Source: Hirudo medicinalis
Lineage: Eukaryota > Annelida > Clitellata > Hirudinida > Hirudinidae
Assembly: GCA_011800805.1 (NCBI GenBank)
Contig: MPNW01000005.1
Coordinates: forward strand, 71,610 to 135,609
Direction: 5' to 3'
Length of the DNA stretch: 64,000 bases
Positions 56,301 through 64,000 of the stretch are shown here, piece after piece. Made by a program: the position numbers and the translations under genes. The notes beneath the pieces were generated by a model. That model searched no databases, was not told the DNA's origin, and saw nothing but the letters and a program-made list of their open reading frames with translations. Every line of letters starts with the position of its first letter. Position 1 is the first letter of the stretch.

Positions 56301-58890
56301 ACCATCGGATGAGGCGAATGTTTATTTGTTGGAATTGCCAAGGGAGAGTTCGAGAGGAATGACTCGGTAGCGAACAACCTCGAGAAAGAATTCTCATTCT
56401 TCAAGATTCTATCCAGTTTCGTGCAAATGAAAAGCGATGAAACCCCATTGGACGATTGACCACTTGATAGAGGGTGCAGTTGAATGTGCCTATATCCTAG
56501 TAAGGAGTGTTAAAGTTTTGTTGGTTGGTTTTACTTGCTCAACAAGAATTAATCACCAGCCATATTTAATGCAATTGGTTTGGATACCTTTTTTGAGGTT
56601 TGGTAGAAAAATGATGCTCTGCAAAATTTTTTGATCAGTTGAGGCATCCACCACCAGAAACTTCACAAATGCCAAATCTGGGAATCGCATCTATAAATCC
56701 AAAAGCAGTTTAGTGAGAAACAAGCATTCACTTTGTAAGACAATTAGAAAGTAACAAATAATATTTATGTATTTGTAAATAATAAATTTTGTTTATTTAC
56801 TTATATTTACTTAATTGTTAACCTGAAAAACAAATTCTTGGTCCCAAACAGGATTGAATGAGTTTTTGTTGATGGATTTGGTTTTCTTCCTTGCACAATC
56901 ACTTGGACATCCCAGGATTTGAACCTCAACTTGTGGACTGGCTTGGTTTGAATGCAAACCTACATACTGACCTGATATGACCTGTAATATTGGCAGAATA
57001 ATATACATGACGTCAACTTTGTATGCTAAAAGCATATAAGTTTAGTAACTAAACAAAAGTTGAACCAAACTCTCAATCTCTTTAAATGATGAAATTATTA
57101 GCCTCTCATTACAATTCATTCAATTGAATTAAAACAATTCTTGGAAATGCTTTGTGAAATCACCCTGATTGACAATATTCTGGCAAGAGTGGTGGAGTCT
57201 GAAGGCTCTCTAGAAAACGGATTGAATGTTCCACATTTGTCCTCTCGAAACACTTCTGGTTTCACGACGTAGCCGCAATTCCCGGTCGTCTCAAACATGG
57301 CAGTGTTGATCTGCATCGGCAAGCCTGAACGGGGTAAGAAAATCCGAGTTCCAAGACACAGTCACGAGCAAATTAACGGCATTGAATTTATTTGTCATGT
57401 GATAATTCACACCTTCGGTTTGATGATTCAGTGCAGCCATCTGTGCTCCGACGAGCCATGCGGAAAGCGGATTGAAGTTTGAAGAATCGATTCTCTTTCC
57501 AGCAGGGTACATCCTCATAATGTCATTGTTTGAATGGGTGAAGCAGTATAGTCAAGGATCAACAAATTATAAAGAGCCATACATTATGGTTACTATCACT
57601 CACCATCATCATCATCATCATCATCATCATAATCACCATCGCTACCACCATCATCTTCATCATGGATAAAATAAAATAAAGCAGTTTAAAAAGGATATCA
57701 AATGAATTTCATAGGGAATCTCTGGGCCAGGTTTTTGGCTTTGTTCTCACTGAGAGAAGAAATTAAGTAAGTGGAAGGTCGGTTCAAGAGATCCAATTTT
57801 TTGGTGTTGAAGTCTATGTGCAAAGTGAAAAATAAAGTCCATAAGTTAAAAAATACAGAGACAAAACATCGAATTGACATTCGTAGATATTCCAACATAT
57901 TCGTATATTGAATCACCCTTGAACTTCACGGCCGGGCTGTAAATGACGAGATCCGACAGTTCCCTGGCGATGACCACCTTTTCCTTGCCCTTTTTACAAT
58001 TACTTCCACTCAATTTTCTCTCCTGGAGCAACAAGTCGGTCATCGACTTGGTCTTGTTCTCCACGTAGTATGAGAATATCTCCTGCAACCTTCAGTGTAA
58101 TGGTCATCACAAGTTTGTAAGAATTATGTAAATCAATTTATTGAGCATCAACAACAAATGTGTGATACAAATGAATTTACAATCTTGGAAACAAATTAGA
58201 AGATTTGTTTAATTAGATTTATTCATCAGTCAGTTATTAATTTTTCATTACTTATTTATCATCGTTACAAATGAAATCTTTCCATTAACTGACAGCACAT
58301 TGAACTTCAAAACACAGGCCAGCCTCAGAAACCTTCAATGCAATGGTAATGCTCATGATGAAAGTCAAATACTACAGGTAGTATCATAAGGTGTGGCGAC
58401 TAATGTAGTTGGCAACAAGTAACATTACAAGACTATATACATGTTGGATCATTACTACTGGTAATTATTACTATTGTACTTTCTAATAACCAATAATGGC
58501 TAGCAACTAAAAGATTTGAAATTCATTAGCTAACAAGACATTGGACTTCAGGGCATCGACTTCCTTCTTGGTCAACTGAAGAACGTTTTTGTTCTTCTCC
58601 GATGTTGTCGATTTTCCCTTTTTCTGAGCAGCTTCAGATTTCAATTCGAATCTGGAAACCTGGAAAAGTAAGATGGAAGCTAGTTTATTAACCAAACACG
58701 GTTTAACATTCTGCTGCAACACATTTTCATGTGATGATGATAATTAATTGTTTTCATACAGAATGGAGACTACATCGCCAACTTCAGTGCTATTTGCAAT
58801 TTCAATGCATCTATTTAGGTACCTCTGAAGTTATGCACGTGGCACCCTACAAATTAGTTATTATTATTATTATTGTTATTATTATTTATT

Positions 58891-58924
<34 letters not shown>

Positions 58925-61900
58925 ATATTATTATTTAGTTATTATTATCCATCCACGAGTTAGACTTTATTGTTATCTATCGTTATGATTGTCACAGTTA
59001 ATGCAACCTAAGACTTGATAAATACCGGATTGGGTGATCCTTTGGAGTTCCTCTTATTTTTGTCAGAGGTGTTGACAAGGTTTTCAAGAGACACAAACTT
59101 CTGCATGCTCGATGACCTTTTGTGCTCTTGTATTATCGGATTCTTTGGTAGCTGACCCTTTGGTTTTTTATTTTTACTGTACATGTTGCCATCATGTCTG
59201 GGAGATGCCAATGCAGACGATGTGTTCATGCTATCAATGGAATCCTCTAGGGACTGCTGGTCTGTTTATATGAGGTGATAGTTATTAAAATTGAAACCAT
59301 TCTGAGTAGCAGTGATGGGGATTAGCTCTTATCTGTAAAACAATTGCTCCTAATACATCTCCAGTCACAATTCTTAGAATTGAATTACTTAAGATTACTA
59401 GAAAGTATCAAGACTATTTGACTATCAAGTAATTTTAATCCCACCTATGTCAGAATCTTCGTCGTCGTCATCATCACCATCACTAATAGCTATGTTCAGA
59501 GATGATGCTGTCCAATTCTTTTGCAAAAATAAAGAAATGAAATATGGAATGGCCAAATGACAACTGGTTCAAAATGAAGTATGAGCACAAAGGTTCAATT
59601 CAAAAGGTAAATTGTAACATCGAGCATTTAGACCGACAGTTCAAAACTCTTACAGCAGTAAGGTGCATTAAGGTAGCCTAACTTAAAATAAATTTCTACT
59701 TACAGGACACTCCTTCAACTTCTTGTTCTTGATTAGGATTTTGTTTTTGAGTTGAGACAGAGTTGGAGCACCGGACATACCTGGTAGTTCTTCCTTCACC
59801 AGTTTATCACCAAAAATGTCCTGGTTGAGATGAATAATTTTCACGTAAATAGTAACATCATGTCCTTACATTATGTAATGAGTGGTGATATGTGACGATT
59901 CAGTGTATATATTTTAATGAATGCAATAACAATTTGAAAGATGTTGGAATATTTCTGACATCCTCCAAGAAAATGCATAAGGAAAAACCCACCACAAAAA
60001 GTTTAGCCATTTTTTGCTGTTGCATCAGTGAACAGTGATTCTCTATAGACAGTATGACAGGGAGGTCAGAAACAACAAATGCTGTTCTGTTAATAGCCTG
60101 CACTACTTCCTGAAAGGTAACATTTTTATTTATATTGTATTAGAAATTTAAATATTTAATGGATTCAATTGAATTTCATTGATTCTTGATATATAAAATG
60201 AGCAACATGGTTCTATTAAATAATATTTTGAAATGCTGTGAATATGCAAAAGGTATGAAGTCACCTTGAGAGATATCTTAGAGGTAAGAGTGTAACCATG
60301 ATGTATGATTGGCTGACCATCATCACCATCCCAACAATCCAGCTCAACACATCTGCAACCCTTTAACAGTACCTTCAACATAAAATAAGGTTTACCATGA
60401 TTAATAATACTGTAATCCTAATAGCTGTAGTGATCATGTAATTTGTCATAATATTAGTTATAGAAACTCTTGCGAGTGGCCAGGAATTGTGAACTCCTAA
60501 CGAAACCGCACCAAAGTCAAAGCCTTAACCACTCGGCCACCCGGTCTTACCAACGCCCATAATATAATTAGTTATAATATATTGTCTTAGAAGAGGCTCA
60601 CTATTACTTAGAAGCTTATTAACCACATAAACGAGTACTGCCTTCTAATGGCCAAACAATGGTAGTAATAATGTTGGCCAGTAGTTATTACTAGTGAATC
60701 ATTTTCAATCGTGACTAATTTCTTACAAAAAAAAATTGAAAAGTTTGTCTCAGTAAGCACAACAGTCACCTCTGCATAGACTTCAGAAGAAGCCTCTCCT
60801 TTCAATTGGTGACCCATAAGGTACGTGTTGTGGGAGGAGTTTATGAAATAATCTGTCAGGCGCAGGTCCAAATTCTGAAAGAAAAAATATTCGTACAAAT
60901 AACCAATAGCCTAGTTTCAATAGTTTAGAGGTATTATCCTTATTACTACATTATTGTAATTAAGCTTATTATGGTATTATCCTTATTATAGTGTAATGAT
61001 AATAATACTACGGTGTAATGATAATAATACTACGGTGTAATGATAATAATACTACGGTGTAATGATAATAATACTACGGTGTAATGATATTAAAAAAGCA
61101 TCAAGACAGTAGACACTTCAAAGACAGTAGATGAGTTTTATTTCAAAGATGGATGACTCAGACTAACCACAGGTTTCACTTCCAGCGCATAATTCTCCCT
61201 GTCCATGACAAACCTTGCAAATCCTTCAAAGGATATTTTCTTCTTCTTTCTCAAGTTTAAGTTTGGTTCATGTCTCTAAATCATTATGGTGATACAGTTA
61301 CAAATTAATACAATTCAAAAAACAAAAATACTTGATAATAAACATTTGAAATTGTGAAACATTAGCGGTCCTTCGCAAACGAACGTCATGTATGAGAATG
61401 ATGATATCGATTTTTGGAAGTAGTTATCTAAGCTTAGAATAGACATGTGTCTTGTCTGTTCACGATAAATCTCATAGCACGAATTTTTATGAAACACTGT
61501 GTTTTCTCAATATCACGATCATGATAACAGTTTCATGATTTATTTGAACAAATCAATAACGCCAATATATTAGAAAAACAAAGAGATTTTAAGCATAATG
61601 TGATTAGATTGGATTTGGGGAAAGAGCACCTAATAAGTTATCGAAGCTCAGCAGTAAGTAACATAAAAAGGATGCTTAAATAACATATAAACAATTTTTT
61701 GAAATACAAAAATATTAGCGCATTATGTTATTAGTGAAATGATAAAAAAGTAACTTAATGAATTAGCATATTAATGAATTACATTAATAAACAAAAATAA
61801 CGGGAATACAAATATGCCAACGTTGATAATGTCTTCGGCAGTTTGAATGTCGGCATCGGACTCTCGCTGCTCCTTGATGAGAAACCATAGCAACTGGTGC

Positions 61901-62023
61901 ACATCCAGGCAGCCCTCTACAGATCCTGATCTGTTGGCAGTTATACTGGCAGATGCTATGGCCCTGTAGATCTCGTGCATGTCGGTCCTCATTCTCATTT
62001 TGCTATTCCGGGTCAAAAAGGCT
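53387..62023 (-). CDS. Phospholipase C, eta-like (EF-hand, X, Y, C2, long tail)
   Basis: First exon seen ends at 62023: EF-lobe [18 protein letters not shown] and [20 protein letters not shown]. Next (61160-61277) comes [21 protein letters not shown] domain: [19 protein letters not shown] (catalytic His), [20 protein letters not shown] with HHGYTLTSK (second His), [22 protein letters not shown] linker: acidic [10 protein letters not shown] then Ser/Lys-rich. Y domain: CRELSDL-like [46 protein letters not shown]2: [41 protein letters not shown] and GYRHIQLH. The tail is mostly one exon of over 2.6 kb, Ser-rich and disordered. [20 protein letters not shown] and the long tail favour PLC-eta. Known: it hydrolyses PIP2 to IP3 and DAG. 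PH domain and first EF pair were not found in the window, so the gene start is not fixed. Confidence 0.88.
57602..57663. repeat. (CAT)n microsatellite
   Basis: A CAT/ATC trinucleotide tract, partly interrupted (CACCATCGCTACCACC), in a PLC intron. Confidence 0.9.
58858..58936. repeat. (ATT)n microsatellite
   Basis: ATT/ATC-rich tract of about 80 bp in a PLC intron. Confidence 0.9.
60472..60551 (-). mobile_element. tRNA-Ser/Leu-derived SINE head or tRNA pseudogene
   Basis: Read on the minus strand, GGGTGGCCGAGTGGTTAAGG (class II A-box region) is followed at tRNA distance by AGTTCACAATTCC (B-box). These are the internal pol III promoter parts of a Ser/Leu tRNA. The 3' acceptor strand does not pair cleanly with the 5' end, and the anticodon arm is not convincing. 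It lies inside a PLC intron. A SINE head or relic is more likely than a working tRNA gene. Confidence 0.55.
60991..61088. repeat. 22-bp minisatellite, about 4.5 copies
   Basis: Unit GTGTAATGATAATAATACTACG repeats almost perfectly in a PLC intron between the EF-hand and X-domain exons. Confidence 0.95.
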
Positions 62024-63077
62024 GCATCGTCAATAACAATAACTTATCAGGCTCGTATAATTGATTAATGGTTTTTAGAATCAGGTTTTCAATTTCTTTA
62101 ACTAATTGATAATTATTTGGTTTGATAAGATTTCAACTTATTTAAAAATTGCCATAAAATCATGTCCTTTAACTAAATAAAAGTTTCGCCGACACGACGA
62201 TGATTTCAAAGTTCTAAAAAGTGGACTAGTTACAATTACAAAATTCGGTTGCGCCCATCTTTGGTAAGAATGGCGGTCTCATTATTAGACGGCATATCTT
62301 TGTAAACTTCATGGGATGATTCATCCACTCAGTTACATTCCAGTCCAACGATAAACATTGTAATAATACTTTTGTAATTGTATCGTCTGCATTCCAGACA
62401 AGCTTAAGAGGGGTGGATGAATAGTGATCCTGATGTGATCTAGGTGTCATGTTAGCAACCTGGTTTGCATATCAAGGTCAGCCGAAGCTTTACGCATGAG
62501 TTTCATTGTTCTAGGGAGGCATTAACTTACTGGGTAGAAGATCAGCTTACAATTTTTAATCGACTCAATTTACAACCTAATGTAACTGACTCTACAAAAT
62601 GGTTAATAATGAGAAGTTAATAAACTGAGCATTAATGAGAAAATAAACCATAATTCCCATGAAAAGAATGGTAATAAATTAAACGATGTCGTGCTCAGTT
62701 ATGTTAGGTTAAACTTTTATCGTTTATCGTAATCCGTGAGATTCATAACTCCGTTACAGGCTGTGGAAGAGGTCTGATGGCCCGCGGTCTATAAATATTC
62801 CATAAACAAATTACGAATTATCATTCTCCAACAGGCTATCTTCAGTTATTGTCATCATTAGTAAAGCAAATCGTTATCATCATCATCACCACCACCACCA
62901 TCATCATAATCATAATCATAATCATCACAATCATCATCATCATCATCATCATCAATCAACAACAACAACGACGACAACAACAACAATAACGACGACGAAA
63001 ACATCGTCTTTCCAAAATGAAAGTATGAATATGCCTACATAATGTTTTCCAAACATCAAGAGATTGAGGCAAAACAA
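62024..63077. other. Spacer between PLC exons and the right-hand gene
   Basis: An open minus-strand stretch at 62226-62450 begins after an AG at about 62443 and contains SSTPLKLVWNADDTITKVLL. It may be an exon but was not assigned. The remainder is non-coding, ending in an ATC/ACC/AAC trinucleotide tract at 62876-62996. Confidence 0.35.
62876..62996. repeat. Compound trinucleotide microsatellite
   Basis: ATC, ACC, AATCAT, ATC, then AAC/GAC units run for about 120 bp. Confidence 0.95.
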
Positions 63078-63901
63078 CTAACATGAGTTGTTGAAGCTGT
63101 CGGCGAGACGACTTTTCCTTCTAACTTTGGGACGTATGTTGAAAATGTTCCCAGCAAAGTGACTGGGGTGGACCCACTTATCCGACCTCTGGTTCATGTA
63201 ATGGATTTCAGGTGAGGTGATGTAAACCTTCTTCAGTTTGTTGAACAGCTGCACTAGTTCCTTGCGAGAGTGGACCATGAAGCAGTAAAACAACTGGGAG
63301 AGATCCTCAAATTGTAGCATCAACAGAGAATCAGAGTTGTCAATTTTTCTATTCAACGACGAAGTGCTACTCTGGGATGAGTAACCAGAGGATGACGAGG
63401 ATGCGGCTGAAGAAAGCGATGACAAGGAGGATGATAATGATGAAGAAACTGGTGAATTATTGATGATGGAAAATGGTGGGAAGGATGCCGACATCGGTGA
63501 TGACGACGGACTCATCTGGTTGATGAGACTTGCTTTGGATTTAAAGTGAGTGGCCATGACGCAGTATGCGGCCGATCTGAGTCTGTTGGTCGTCTCTTTG
63601 ATGGTCTGTCTATTATTCTAATGGAGGGAAACGATCGAAAACGAAGTGCATGTTAGGTATCGTTAATGAAAGCAAGCATTAAATGAAAATAATCATTTCA
63701 TATTCCTGCATTTGTAATTAGGAATACCTAAAAATGCATAATAATTTGAGTCGCGGGTGAATCACTGGAGATGCACATTCTTACAATCGCATTTAGATTA
63801 ATCTTAGTAGCAACAGTAATCGGTCCCTCATAATTGTTCATGAGTAATTTCCAGTAACGAAGCGAGAATGAGTTTGCAAACGAATGATACGTAAGGACAT
63901 C
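63078..63901 (-). CDS. Unrecognised gene, two 3' exons; continues off the right edge
   Basis: Exon 63785-63901 (39 codons, phase 0 both sides, donor GTAAGA) encodes DVLTYHSFANSFSLRYWKLL and NNYEGPITVATKINLNAI. The next exon, 63078-63617, starts in phase 0 at NNRQTIKETTNRLRS, runs through a Ser-rich stretch (about 40 residues, mostly Ser) and ends KSRLADSFNNSC before the stop. The first exon looks somewhat like the opening of LARGE/B4GAT1-type glycosyltransferase domains (VT...WEGPISVA), but the next does not continue that similarity. I do not assign a function. The upstream exons lie beyond 64000. Confidence 0.45.
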
Positions 63902-64000
63902 CTCGTTGGTGTAATGTTTAACAACAAGGTATGGCATCATCAAGAGAATAATAACAATGTTAGTAATAACAGCCTAGATCACGATCGATCTTACAATAAT

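Noticed and set aside
58501..58925. Plus-strand Tyr/His-rich frame
   Set aside because: ATT/ATC repeat translation within a PLC intron.

Overview
This window is eukaryotic nuclear DNA from a non-vertebrate animal. It is AT-rich, its genes are split by many introns with GT/AG ends (the shortest confirmed is about 62 bp), and it carries microsatellites, tRNA-derived SINEs and hAT-type debris. Gene content points to a metazoan with motile cilia and Mis18/CENP-A loading machinery: a nexin-dynein regulatory AAA protein, SLC35C1, CKS1, Mis18BP1/KNL2, GLYR1 and PLC-eta. It also has universal stress proteins, which vertebrates lack. Gene spacing is compact. I cannot name the phylum from sequence alone. 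Exon structures below come from splice-site phase and family conservation read by eye, not from transcripts.

Layout. 1-7.1 kb (+): the 3' part of an SDR16C-like short-chain dehydrogenase, a complete CKS1-type Cdk subunit, and the GDP-fucose transporter SLC35C1. 7.4-20.2 kb (-): a head-to-tail run of IQCA1/DRC11 (20 exons plus two possible cassette exons), Mis18BP1/KNL2 with SANTA domain and CENP-C-like motif, and a predicted 53-aa gene. 20.2-34.1 kb (+): three tandem universal stress protein genes with identical intron positions and TATA-type promoters; the first has lost its nucleotide-binding loop. 34.4-42.9 kb (-): a DegT-like PLP aminotransferase, GLYR1 (PWWP plus hydroxyisobutyrate-dehydrogenase-like domain) and an ankyrin/SOCS-box (ASB-like) gene. 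43.5-50.0 kb (-): a C05D11.1-type M16 metalloprotease. 50-53.4 kb: gene-free and rich in transposon remnants. 53.4-62.0 kb (-): a PLC-eta-like phospholipase C with an 870+ aa C-terminal tail. 63.1-64 kb (-): exons of an unrecognised gene that leaves the window.

The genes are ordinary nuclear genes rather than one pathway. The coherent local unit is the USP cluster, which shows duplication and decay of a small stress-protein family. The best candidates for something undescribed are the degenerate USP paralogue, the DegT-like enzyme in an animal genome, the symmetric phase-2 cassette exons in IQCA1/DRC11, and the 53-aa gene with a 16-nt micro-exon.
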